From Eubacteriales bacterium (GTDB taxonomy: Bacteria > Bacillota_A > Clostridia > Christensenellales > Aristaeellaceae): a stretch of DNA of 10,573 nt. The position numbers and the translations under genes were made by a program. Position 1 is the first letter of the stretch, and each line of letters begins with the position of its first letter. The notes under the pieces were generated by a model. That model ran no database searches, was not told where the DNA came from, and worked only from the letters and a program-made list of their open reading frames with translations. The stretch lies in the NCBI GenBank assembly GCA_030528845.1, contig JAUMYC010000074.1, forward strand, positions 1 through 10,573, given 5' to 3'. This document shows, piece by piece, positions 1-6,347 of the stretch.

Positions 1-1072
1 CGTGGCGGTGGACAAGGCCCAGCTCGCCCACGCGCAGGGGCAGGTCGCGGTAGGAATGCGGCTCGGCCTGATACACCAGCATGCCGCCGGGGCAGTTCAT
101 CGGCTTGATGGCGAAATCGACCTCGTCGATGACGGTGGTGTACATATTGTTTTTATAATGGCCCCAATGGCCGGAACGCTCCCAGAGCTGACGGTTCATC
201 ATCATGGGGGTGGAGCATTCGACGTAGCCGTATTTCTTGTGCACCTGACGCCAATAGTCGATCAGGGTGTTGCGCAGGACCATGCCCTTGGGCAGGAAGA
301 AGGGGAAGCCGGGGCCTTCGTCGCGCAGCATGAACAGGCCCAGCTCCTTGCCGAGCTTGCGGTGGTCGCGCTTTTTGGCCTCTTCGATGCGGGTGATGTA
401 TTCCTCGAGGGCTTCCTTAGTGGAGAAGGCGGTGCCGTAGATGCGCTGGAGCATCTTGTTCTTCTCGCTGCCGCGCCAGTATGCGCCGGCGACGGAGGTG
501 AGCTTAACGGCCTTGACCTTGCCGGTGGTCTGCACATGGGGGCCTGCGCACAGGTCGGTGAAATCGCCCTGCTTATAGAAGGAAAGCTCGGCGTCCTCGG
601 GCAGATCGTTGATCAGCTCTACCTTGTAGGGCTCGTCCTTCATCAGTTCCAGCGCCTCGGCGCGGGGCAGAGTGAAGCGCTCGAGCTTCAGGTTCTGCTT
701 GATGATGCGGCTCATTTCCTTTTCGATGGCCTTGAGGTCTTCGGTGGTGAAGGGCTCGGGCGCGTCGAAGTCATAGTAGAAGCCGTTTTCGATGGCCGGG
801 CCGATGGCCAGCTTCACGTTCGGATAGAGCTTTTTGACGGCCTGTGCCAGGATGTGGCTGCCGGTGTGGCGCAGGGCCCAGCGGGCGTCGGCGTCGCTGA
901 AGTCCAAAATCTCGACTTCCTGCGCGCCGTCGAGGCACGCGCCCAGCTCGACGACCTTGCCGTCCACGCGCGCGACGAGGGCTTCCTTCTTCATGCCCAC
1001 CTTGTCGGCCGCTTCGTAGGCCTTGGCGCCGTCGGCCAGTTCGAACAGCTGTCCGTTGATCTTGAGTTCCAT
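1..1072 (-). CDS. thrS: Threonyl-tRNA synthetase (ThrRS), C-terminal part cut off by the window edge
   Basis: This enzyme charges tRNA-Thr with threonine in the cytoplasm. Read from the ATG at 1072, 357 codons are present of a family length near 640. In order they show an N-terminal TGS domain (starts MELKINGQLF, residues 1-60), then the second additional (editing) domain with the HxxxH pair H69/H73 (RHTGSH) and C175/H179 in LCAGPH. The class II catalytic core follows, with MNCPGG at about 325-330, whose cysteine is the expected zinc ligand. Sequence stops at ELGLVHRH, within the motif 2 region. The start is supported by AAAGGGGA about 10 nt upstream and by alignment with the usual ThrRS N-terminus. 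The gene lies behind its own T-box leader and promoter, so it is expected to be induced by uncharged tRNA-Thr. Both the editing and catalytic residues visible here are intact. Identification is secure. Confidence 0.97.
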   Translation of the reverse strand, partial: MELKINGQLFELADGAKAYEAADKVGMKKEALVARVDGKVVELGACLDGAQEVEILDFSDADARWALRHTGSHILAQAVKKLYPNVKLAIGPAIENGFYYDFDAPEPFTTEDLKAIEKEMSRIIKQNLKLERFTLPRAEALELMKDEPYKVELINDLPEDAELSFYKQGDFTDLCAGPHVQTTGKVKAVKLTSVAGAYWRGSEKNKMLQRIYGTAFSTKEALEEYITRIEEAKKRDHRKLGKELGLFMLRDEGPGFPFFLPKGMVLRNTLIDYWRQVHKKYGYVECSTPMMMNRQLWERSGHWGHYKNNMYTTVIDEVDFAIKPMNCPGGMLVYQAEPHSYRDLPLRVGELGLVHRH

Positions 1073-1147
1073 GGTTCCAAATCCCCTTTCGATTGTTCCG
1101 GGTCTTGCTGCGAAGGGCCTTGGATAGCGGACGCAAGCGCCCGATGC

Positions 1148-1190
1148 AAAACAAAAAGCCCGCCCCTTATGATAAAATAAGGGACGGGCT
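1148..1190 (-). terminator. Intrinsic terminator of the thrS T-box (attenuator)
   Basis: On the minus strand, AGCCCGTCCCTTA (1190-1178) pairs with TAAGGGGCGGGCT (1169-1157) with one wobble, leaving an 8-base AT-rich loop, and a T-rich tract TTTTTGTTTT follows. Its 5' arm is shared with the antiterminator, so it acts as the conditional OFF structure of the riboswitch. Confidence 0.95.
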
Positions 1191-1384
1191 GCATTTCATA
1201 CCCGCGGTTCCACCCTTGTTGCCGCCTGCGCGACCTCTTTGTGGGGGCTGTAACGTGCCCGCACGCCCGCGGTCCAAAGCTGGTCCACTGCCGCTTGCAC
1301 CCGGGCGCGCTTTCAGCCTGCGGCGCGCTCTCTCTTTTGGCCAAGACAATGGCAGATCGGTCTTTTTCATCCCGCAGGAACAAT
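1148..1384 (-). promoter_or_regulatory. T-box riboswitch leader of thrS, threonine specific
   Basis: The minus strand carries the T-box core GGGTGGAACCGCGGGT at 1215-1200. It is followed at once by an intrinsic terminator. The antiterminator can form because AAGGG and GCGGG of the T-box region pair with CCCGTCCCTT (1188-1179), which is also the 5' arm of the terminator, so the two structures exclude each other. A Stem I candidate closes with CCAAA (1340-1336) and TTTGG (1278-1274). It has a purine-rich AGAGAGAG stretch on the 5' side and ACC (1284-1282), a threonine codon, on the 3' side at the expected specifier position. By known T-box function, uncharged tRNA-Thr would stabilise the antiterminator and allow thrS transcription. 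The T-box and terminator are certain. The exact Stem I fold and the transcription start near 1384 are inferred. Confidence 0.95.
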
Positions 1385-1390
1385 AAAATC

Positions 1391-1419
1391 AGTATAAAAT
1401 CGGCCCGGCGTTCTGTCAA
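1391..1419 (-). promoter_or_regulatory. Sigma-A promoter for the T-box-thrS transcript
   Basis: The minus strand shows TTGACA (1419-1414), a 17-nt spacer, and TATACT (1396-1391). That is a perfect -35 box, optimal spacing and a 5/6 match at -10. Transcription would begin near 1384, just upstream of the T-box leader. It lies back to back with the ribU promoter, with 62 bp between the two -35 boxes. Confidence 0.85.
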
Positions 1420-1481
1420 GCGCGGGCAATGTTAAGCTTTTGAGATCACGCCGCCTTTGCCGCGCCTAAACCCTGCCATGC

Positions 1482-1510
1482 TTGACAAACCCTTCCGCGG
1501 AATCTACAAT
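1482..1510 (+). promoter_or_regulatory. Sigma-A promoter for the ribU-ddl operon
   Basis: TTGACA (1482-1487), a 17-nt spacer and TACAAT (1505-1510) make a strong housekeeping promoter. The start would be near 1517, giving a 5' leader of about 50 nt before ribU. That is too short for an FMN riboswitch, and no RFN-element motif is seen. No other good promoter was found between here and 7571. Confidence 0.85.
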
Positions 1511-1566
1511 TCTATGTTAGGGAAATCTGCTCTGAAACCAAAAACGCAACAGGAGGACCAGAGAAA

Positions 1567-2166
1567 ATGAAAAGCAAAATGTGGACCACCGGCAATATCG
1601 CGCGCATCGGCGTGCTGGGCGCGCTCAGCGCTATTTTATACGCCCTTCCGGGCATCCCGGTCATCCCGCCGATCTATAAACTGGATTTCTCCGCCGTTCC
1701 GGCGGTGCTGGCGGGCTTTTCGATGGGCCCCGTGGGCGCGCTCATCGTCGCGCTGATCAAGGACCTGACGGGCCTGATGCATTCCTCCTCCATGGGCGTG
1801 GGCGAAATCGCCGACTTTATCATGTGCGGCTCCTATGCCGTCGCGGCGTCGCTCGTCTATGCGCGCGGCAGGAACGTCAAAAGCGCGGTGCTGGGCCTGA
1901 TCGTGGGCACGCTGGCCATGGCTGCGGCCGGCGCGGCGGCGAATTATTGGATCATGGTCCCGTTCTATTCCGTGGTGCAGGGCATGCCCGTGGAGAGCAT
2001 CCTCGGCCTCGTGGCCAAGACCGTGCCCGCGGTGGACAGCCTCTGGAAGATGATCCTGCTGGCCGTGGTGCCGTTCAATCTGCTCAAGGGCTCGGTGATC
2101 AGCCTGATCGGCGGCCTGATGTACCGCTACATCAAGCCCCTGCTCGTGGAAAGGAAGCGGCATTGA
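1567..2166 (+). CDS. ribU: ECF transporter S component, riboflavin-type (RibU)
   Basis: This is a small hydrophobic membrane protein of 199 residues, the size of an ECF-transporter substrate-binding (S) subunit, with about six predicted membrane segments. Features typical of RibU are KLDFSAVPA (38-46) at the start of the second helix, GVGEIADF (77-84), an NYW (126-128) in a loop, and PFNLLKG (169-175) before the last helix. The likely role is high-affinity riboflavin uptake, working with a shared energising module (EcfA, EcfA', EcfT) that is not in this window. The ATG is supported by AGGAGG at 1551-1556, 10 nt upstream. It is the first gene of the operon, and its stop (TGA 2164-2166) shares one base with the tsaE start. 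Substrate is inferred by family resemblance; another flavin or vitamin remains possible. Confidence 0.85.
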   Translation: MKSKMWTTGNIARIGVLGALSAILYALPGIPVIPPIYKLDFSAVPAVLAGFSMGPVGALIVALIKDLTGLMHSSSMGVGEIADFIMCGSYAVAASLVYARGRNVKSAVLGLIVGTLAMAAAGAAANYWIMVPFYSVVQGMPVESILGLVAKTVPAVDSLWKMILLAVVPFNLLKGSVISLIGGLMYRYIKPLLVERKRH

Positions 2167-2636
2167 TGCAGATCGCAAAGGGGCTCGCCGTGCGCGGCGA
2201 AGAGGGCATGCGCGCGCTGGGCGCGGCGCTGGCCGGGCATCTGCGCGCGGGAGAGAGCGTGCTGCTCATCGGCGAGATGGGCATGGGCAAGAGCGTGCTG
2301 GCAAGGGCAATCGCGCGCGCCTTCGGCGTGCAGGGCGCGATGCCCAGCCCATCCTTCACGATCCTGCAATCCTACGAGGCGGCGCTCCCGGTGAAGCATT
2401 TTGACCTGTACCGTCTGGAGGACCCGGCCGAGTTTTATGAGGCCGGGCTGGACGAGGAAATGGACGCGCGCTCGATCTGTCTTGTGGAATGGCCGGAGAT
2501 GACGGATTTCAGGCCGGAGCCGAGGCTGGAGGCACGCATCAGCCGGGGCGAGGGCGAAGAGGATCGGCTGATCGACATTCGCGCCTTCGGCATGGAGGAG
2601 AGCCGCGCGGCTGCTCTTGCGGCTGCGCTGGCCTAA
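2166..2636 (+). CDS. tsaE: tRNA t6A biosynthesis ATPase TsaE (YjeE family)
   Basis: TsaE is the cytoplasmic P-loop ATPase that works with TsaB and TsaD in making N6-threonylcarbamoyladenosine at position 37 of ANN-decoding tRNAs. The 156-residue product has the usual family length. It carries a Walker A loop GEMGMGKS (36-43), the conserved PSPSFT segment (60-65), HFDLYRLED (78-86) and the family EW motif in LVEWPE (106-111). Two residues differ from the commonest P-loop (Met40 for Ala and Ser43 for Thr), and both should be tolerated. The ATG overlaps the ribU stop by one base and has AAGGAAG (2151-2157) 8 nt upstream. This suggests translational coupling. The tail after about residue 145 is alanine-rich and probably unstructured. 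Identification is firm. Confidence 0.95.
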   Translation: MQIAKGLAVRGEEGMRALGAALAGHLRAGESVLLIGEMGMGKSVLARAIARAFGVQGAMPSPSFTILQSYEAALPVKHFDLYRLEDPAEFYEAGLDEEMDARSICLVEWPEMTDFRPEPRLEARISRGEGEEDRLIDIRAFGMEESRAAALAAALA

Positions 2637-2663
2637 ATTTTCAGGGAAAAGCAGGGATAGAGT

Positions 2664-3377
2664 TTGAATATACTTGCGATAGATACTTCCGGGCCGAGCG
2701 CGGGCGCGGCCGTGGTGCGCGGCGGCGAGCTGGTCAGCGAGGTCTTCCTCAACAACGGGCTGACGCATTCGCAGACGATCATGCCCGCGGCGGAGGACGC
2801 CTTGGAAAAGGCAGGCCTGACGCCGGGCGAGGTGGATCTGTTCGCGTGCGTGGTGGGCCCGGGCTCGTTCACGGGCGTGCGCATCGGCGCGTGCGCCGTG
2901 CGCGGCATGGCCCATGCGGCGGGCAGAAAATGCGCGCCCATCGACGCGCTGGAGGCCCTTGCGCACGGCGCGTTCGGCTTTGCGGGGGTCGTGTGTCCCA
3001 TTCTGGACGCGCGGCGCGATCAGGTCTATGCCGCCGCCTTCCGCGCGGGGGAGAGGCCCGTGCGCGTGCTGGAGGACGAGGCGCTCTCTCTTGCGGCCTT
3101 TTTTGACAAGCTGCCGGAGAACGAAAAGCTGCTGTTCGTGGGCGAGGCCGCGCCGATCCATGCGGGGGAGATCAAGGAGCGCTTCGGCGACAGGGCGCAG
3201 GTCGGCCCTGCGCATATGCTGCATGTGAAGCCCTCCGCCGCGGCGGATCTTGCGCTGCGCATGCGCGAGGAGGAATATGTGCCGGCGGAGCTGCTGCTGC
3301 CGCTGTATCTGCGCGCGCCCTCTGCCGAGCGCGAGCGCGAGGCGCGGCTGCGCATGGAGGCGGAGAGGGCAAAATGA
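2664..3377 (+). CDS. tsaB: tRNA t6A biosynthesis protein TsaB (YeaZ family)
   Basis: TsaB is the non-catalytic ASKHA-fold partner that dimerises with TsaD in the t6A-forming complex. The 237-residue protein begins with the ASKHA phosphate motif LAIDTSGPSAGAAVV (4-18). It has THSQTIMPA (34-42), where TsaD would carry its metal-binding histidines, and the TsaB hallmark GPGSFTGVRIG (65-75). The start is a TTG at 2664, chosen because it gives the conserved MNILAIDTS N-terminus and has CAGGGA about 6 nt upstream; no ATG is nearby. It follows tsaE by 27 nt and overlaps rimI by 4 nt (ATGA). The C-terminal end is rich in Arg and Glu. In many Bacillota tsaD is next to rimI; here it is not. Identification is firm. 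Confidence 0.95.
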   Translation: MNILAIDTSGPSAGAAVVRGGELVSEVFLNNGLTHSQTIMPAAEDALEKAGLTPGEVDLFACVVGPGSFTGVRIGACAVRGMAHAAGRKCAPIDALEALAHGAFGFAGVVCPILDARRDQVYAAAFRAGERPVRVLEDEALSLAAFFDKLPENEKLLFVGEAAPIHAGEIKERFGDRAQVGPAHMLHVKPSAAADLALRMREEEYVPAELLLPLYLRAPSAEREREARLRMEAERAK

Positions 3378-3865
3378 GCAGAGAGATCGCAAAGATCACG
3401 GCGCAGGATATCGAGCAGATCATGCAGATCGAGCGCACGTCCTTTTCCCTTGCGTGGGAAAAAGCGGCGTTTTTGCAGGAACTCGAAGAAAATGTCTGCG
3501 CGCGATACATCGGCCTGAAGGAAGACGGGCAGCTGCTGGGCTATGCGGGCATGTGGCTGGGCTTTGACGGCGAGGCGCATGTCACGAACGTGGCCGTGCG
3601 CACGGATATGCGCAGGCAGGGCATCGGCGAGGAGCTGATGTGGGCGCTGATGCAGCTGGCGGCCGATTGCGGCATGGTCTGGATGAGTCTGGAATGCCGC
3701 AGGAGCAACGCCGCCGCGCAGAGCTTGTACCACAAGCTCGGGTTTATCGACGTGGGCTATCGCAAGCGCTATTATCCGGACAACAGCGAGGACGCGCTGG
3801 TCATGTGCCGGCTGAGCCTGCCCGAGGGAGACCCGGACGCGGACGAGGATATCGTGCAAGAATAA
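3374..3865 (+). CDS. rimI: Ribosomal-protein-alanine N-acetyltransferase RimI-like (GNAT)
   Basis: RimI proteins transfer acetyl from acetyl-CoA to protein N-termini, classically Ala1 of ribosomal protein S18. The 163-residue product has the GNAT fold. The acetyl-CoA loop is RRQGIG (80-85). The pair E107 (SLECRRSN) and Y119 (SLYHKLGF) matches the spacing of the catalytic Glu and Tyr of E. coli RimI. The C-terminal RKRYYPDNSEDALVM (130-144) is also typical. An acidic tail after about 148 (EGDPDADEDIVQE) is longer than in E. coli. The ATG at 3374 overlaps the tsaB stop by 4 nt and has GGAGAGGG just upstream, indicating translational coupling. The neighbourhood with tsaE and tsaB is a common Bacillota arrangement. 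The true protein substrate cannot be read from sequence. Confidence 0.93.
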   Translation: MSREIAKITAQDIEQIMQIERTSFSLAWEKAAFLQELEENVCARYIGLKEDGQLLGYAGMWLGFDGEAHVTNVAVRTDMRRQGIGEELMWALMQLAADCGMVWMSLECRRSNAAAQSLYHKLGFIDVGYRKRYYPDNSEDALVMCRLSLPEGDPDADEDIVQE

Positions 3866-3886
3866 AAGACATGTGGGGGATAAGCG

Positions 3887-4651
3887 GTGTTTGCTGAAGT
3901 ATGCGGCGCGAAGATCCGCTATGAGATCTTTGGCGAAGGGAAGAAAAAGCTGGTGCTTTTGCACGGCTGGGGAGGAACTGTCGACAGTTTTCTGCCGCTG
4001 ATCCGCGATCTGAAGGCGGAGTTTTCCATGCTCGTGCCCGAATTTGCGGGCCACGGGCTCTCCTCCGAGCCGCCCGTCCCCTGGAGCGTGACGGAATATA
4101 TGGAAGCGACGGCGGAGCTGATGCGCAAGGCCGGCTTTGCCGGGGCGGACGTCGCTGCGCATTCCTTCGGCTGCCGCGTGGCCATTTTGCTCGCGGCGGA
4201 GCACCCGGAGCTGGTCGGGCGCATGCTGTTCACGGGCGCCGCGGGCTTGATCCCCAAGAGGACAGACCCGGAGGAGAAGCACACCGGCACCTATCAGAAG
4301 CTCAAGAAGCTGGCGAGCCTGCCCATCCTGCCCAAGGGAGTGCAGGAAAACCTGCGCGAGAGACTGGTGCAGAAATACGGCTCGCCGGATTACAAGGTGC
4401 TCTCGCCCTCCATGCGCGCCACGTTCAACCGCGTGATCCATCAGGATCTGGAAGGGTATCTGGAGAAGATCCAGAGCCCCGTGTTCCTCTTCTGGGGCGA
4501 GAAGGACACGGCCACGCCGGTCTGGATGGCGAAGGTGATGGAAGAGAAGATCCCCGACAGCGCGCTGACGATCGTGCCGGAATGCGGGCATTTTGCCTAT
4601 CTGGAGGCATACGAGCAGTTCAGGAGCATCGCGCTGGCGCTCTTTGCCTGA
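3887..4651 (+). CDS. Alpha/beta-fold hydrolase, substrate unknown
   Basis: A 254-residue soluble alpha/beta hydrolase. The oxyanion region LLHGWGG (24-30) is followed by the nucleophile elbow AHSFGC (91-96, Ser93), with Asp207 in WGEKDTATP and His235 in CGHFAYLE, so the triad Ser-Asp-His is complete. A cap region lies at about 120-195 and is rich in Lys and Leu. There is no signal peptide. The start is GTG at 3887, with GGGGGA (3875-3880) 6 nt upstream, and the gene follows rimI by 21 nt. It resembles the broad esterase, lipase and C-C hydrolase class. The next two genes act in peptidoglycan precursor synthesis, so a cell-envelope or housekeeping role is possible, but nothing in the sequence identifies the substrate. 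Confidence 0.88.
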   Translation: MFAEVCGAKIRYEIFGEGKKKLVLLHGWGGTVDSFLPLIRDLKAEFSMLVPEFAGHGLSSEPPVPWSVTEYMEATAELMRKAGFAGADVAAHSFGCRVAILLAAEHPELVGRMLFTGAAGLIPKRTDPEEKHTGTYQKLKKLASLPILPKGVQENLRERLVQKYGSPDYKVLSPSMRATFNRVIHQDLEGYLEKIQSPVFLFWGEKDTATPVWMAKVMEEKIPDSALTIVPECGHFAYLEAYEQFRSIALALFA

Positions 4652-4719
4652 GCGCGCGCGTTTTTTGACGCAAGAAAAGACGGGCCCGGCGCACGGGCCG
4701 ATTTAACGGAGGATATTGC

Positions 4720-6318
4720 ATGCTTTGGTTACGCATCCTGCAGGCGGCGGTCACGGCGGCCTGCTGCACGCTGGCCTGTCTGAGATTTCTGCACATGCTG
4801 CAGCTGGAGAGCTATCAGCTGCCGGGCTACAGGCGCTATCTGGCCTCCCATCCGCAGGCCATGCGCGGCCTGCCGCTGATGGCGGGCGTGGGCTGCGCCG
4901 TCGGCGCGCCGGTGCTGTCCTTTTTGCTCACGGCGGTCGCCCGGGGCAAGGCGCCGGAGACGATCGCGCATATCGCGGCGATGGCCGCGCTGGCGCTGCT
5001 GTCTGTGCTGATGGAAGCGGCGCGCAGGGGCATGAAGGAAAAAAAGGCCTTCGCCTACACCAAGCGCATGAAGCGGCTCATCGCCGCGACGGCGGGCGTA
5101 TGCGCCGCAGCCGCGGGGCTGCTCAGCGCCACGCCCGTGCCGCCCTATCTCCTCATGGCGCTCGTGCCGTGGATCCCCATGGCAGCGGCGGCGCTCATGC
5201 AGCCGGTGGAAGACCATATCAACATGGGCTTTTTCCGCGACGCGCAGGTCACCCTCGCCGCAAGGCCGGACCTGATCAAGATTGGCATCACCGGCTCCTT
5301 CGGCAAGACCAGCACGAAATTCGTGCTGGCGACGATCCTTTCCGAAAAATACTGCGTGCTGGCCTCGCCCGCCAGCTTTAACACGCCCATGGGCCTGACG
5401 AGGGTCATCCGCGAGATGCTCGAGCCGAGGCACGAGGTGTTCATCGCGGAGATGGGCGCGCGGCACAAGGGCGATATCAAAGAGCTGATCGAGCTGGTGC
5501 ACCCGAAATACGGCCTGCTCACCAGCGTGGGCGCGCAGCATCTGGAGACCTTCGGCGATATGGAGACCATCGCGCGCACGAAGTACGAGCTCATCGAGGG
5601 CATCGAGCAGGAGCAGGGCTGCGCCTTCTTCGTCTCGGACGACGGCATCGTGGACAGCCTGTATAAAAAGGCCGGCTGCGAAAAGGCGCTCATCTGGCGC
5701 GAGGGCGCAAAGAACGGCTGCTGGGCCAAGGATATCAAATCCGGCCCGCACGGCAGCAGCTTTACCCTCATGCTGCCCGGGCGCGAGATCCCCGTGACGA
5801 CGGCGCTTCTGGGCAGCCATAACATCAAGAACATCTGCCTGGCGTGCGCCTGCGCGGCGCGGCTGGGGCTGAACGACGCGCAGATCATGCGGGGCGTGAG
5901 CAAGCTCAAGCCCGTGGAGCACAGGCTGCAGCTGCTGCCCGGCGCTGGCGGCATCGCCGTCATAGACGACGCCTTCAACGCCAACCCCGTGGGCGCAAAG
6001 GAAGCCCTGCGCGTGCTGGGCTCCTTCCCGGGCAGGCATATCGTGGTCACGCCCGGCTTTGTGGAAGAGGGCGGCATGGAGGAGACGATGAACCGCGAGC
6101 TGGGCGGGCAGATCGCTCAAAATTGCGACATCGCCATCCTCATCGGCAAAAAGCACGCCCGGCCCATCGCACAGGGCGCGCGCGAGGCGGGCATGCCGGA
6201 GCACGCCATCCATCTGGTGGCGAGTCTGGAGGAGGCGCAGGCCATCCTCGGCGCCATCGGCATGAAGGGCGATACGGTGCTCTTTGAAAACGACCTTCCG
6301 GACAACTATAATGAATGA
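4720..6318 (+). CDS. murF: MurF-like UDP-MurNAc-tripeptide:D-Ala-D-Ala ligase with N-terminal membrane domain
   Basis: This Mur ligase adds a D-Ala-D-Ala dipeptide to the UDP-MurNAc-tripeptide, the last cytoplasmic step before lipid I. At 532 residues it is about 80 longer than a normal MurF. The extra length is an N-terminal domain (1 to about 160) with four or five hydrophobic segments, near residues 3-27, 50-73, 79-100, 118-135 and 138-160. It seems to replace the usual MurF substrate-binding domain. The ATP-binding loop is GITGSFGKTSTK (189-200). AEMGARHKGDI (243-253), GAQHLETFGDM (271-281) and GSHNIKN (365-371) match the central domain. VIDDAFNANP (414-423) is the MurF hallmark of the C-terminal domain. 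The ATG has GGAGG (4708-4712) 7 nt upstream. The gene follows the hydrolase after 68 nt, and ddl lies directly downstream. It could be the main MurF or a specialised paralogue. Confidence 0.85.
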   Translation: MLWLRILQAAVTAACCTLACLRFLHMLQLESYQLPGYRRYLASHPQAMRGLPLMAGVGCAVGAPVLSFLLTAVARGKAPETIAHIAAMAALALLSVLMEAARRGMKEKKAFAYTKRMKRLIAATAGVCAAAAGLLSATPVPPYLLMALVPWIPMAAAALMQPVEDHINMGFFRDAQVTLAARPDLIKIGITGSFGKTSTKFVLATILSEKYCVLASPASFNTPMGLTRVIREMLEPRHEVFIAEMGARHKGDIKELIELVHPKYGLLTSVGAQHLETFGDMETIARTKYELIEGIEQEQGCAFFVSDDGIVDSLYKKAGCEKALIWREGAKNGCWAKDIKSGPHGSSFTLMLPGREIPVTTALLGSHNIKNICLACACAARLGLNDAQIMRGVSKLKPVEHRLQLLPGAGGIAVIDDAFNANPVGAKEALRVLGSFPGRHIVVTPGFVEEGGMEETMNRELGGQIAQNCDIAILIGKKHARPIAQGAREAGMPEHAIHLVASLEEAQAILGAIGMKGDTVLFENDLPDNYNE

Positions 6319-6347
6319 CGGCCGTTGCGGCTGAGAAGGAGAAGAGT

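Noticed and set aside
2..1180. Long plus-strand open frame of 392 codons
   Set aside because: It is antisense to thrS, whose domains and T-box leader are unmistakable; the open frame follows from high GC content.
1167..1370. Short open frame inside the thrS leader (MKKTDLPLSW...) as a leader peptide
   Set aside because: The region is explained by T-box Stem I and antiterminator structure; the frame has no run of Thr codons and no good ribosome site.
2127..3392. Minus-strand open frame of 421 codons over tsaE and tsaB
   Set aside because: Low-complexity His, Arg and Ala product with no motif; tsaE and tsaB on the plus strand are clear.
4683..4699. Hairpin GGCCCG-GCGCA-CGGGCC between the hydrolase and murF as a terminator or promoter-linked element
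   Set aside because: Only 6 bp with no T-run, and the TTGACG nearby has no matching -10 box; the operon probably reads through.
6315..6347. Alternative ddl start at ATG 6315 overlapping the murF stop
   Set aside because: No Shine-Dalgarno sequence precedes it, while ATG 6348 has GAAGGAG at the correct distance and gives the conserved N-terminus.
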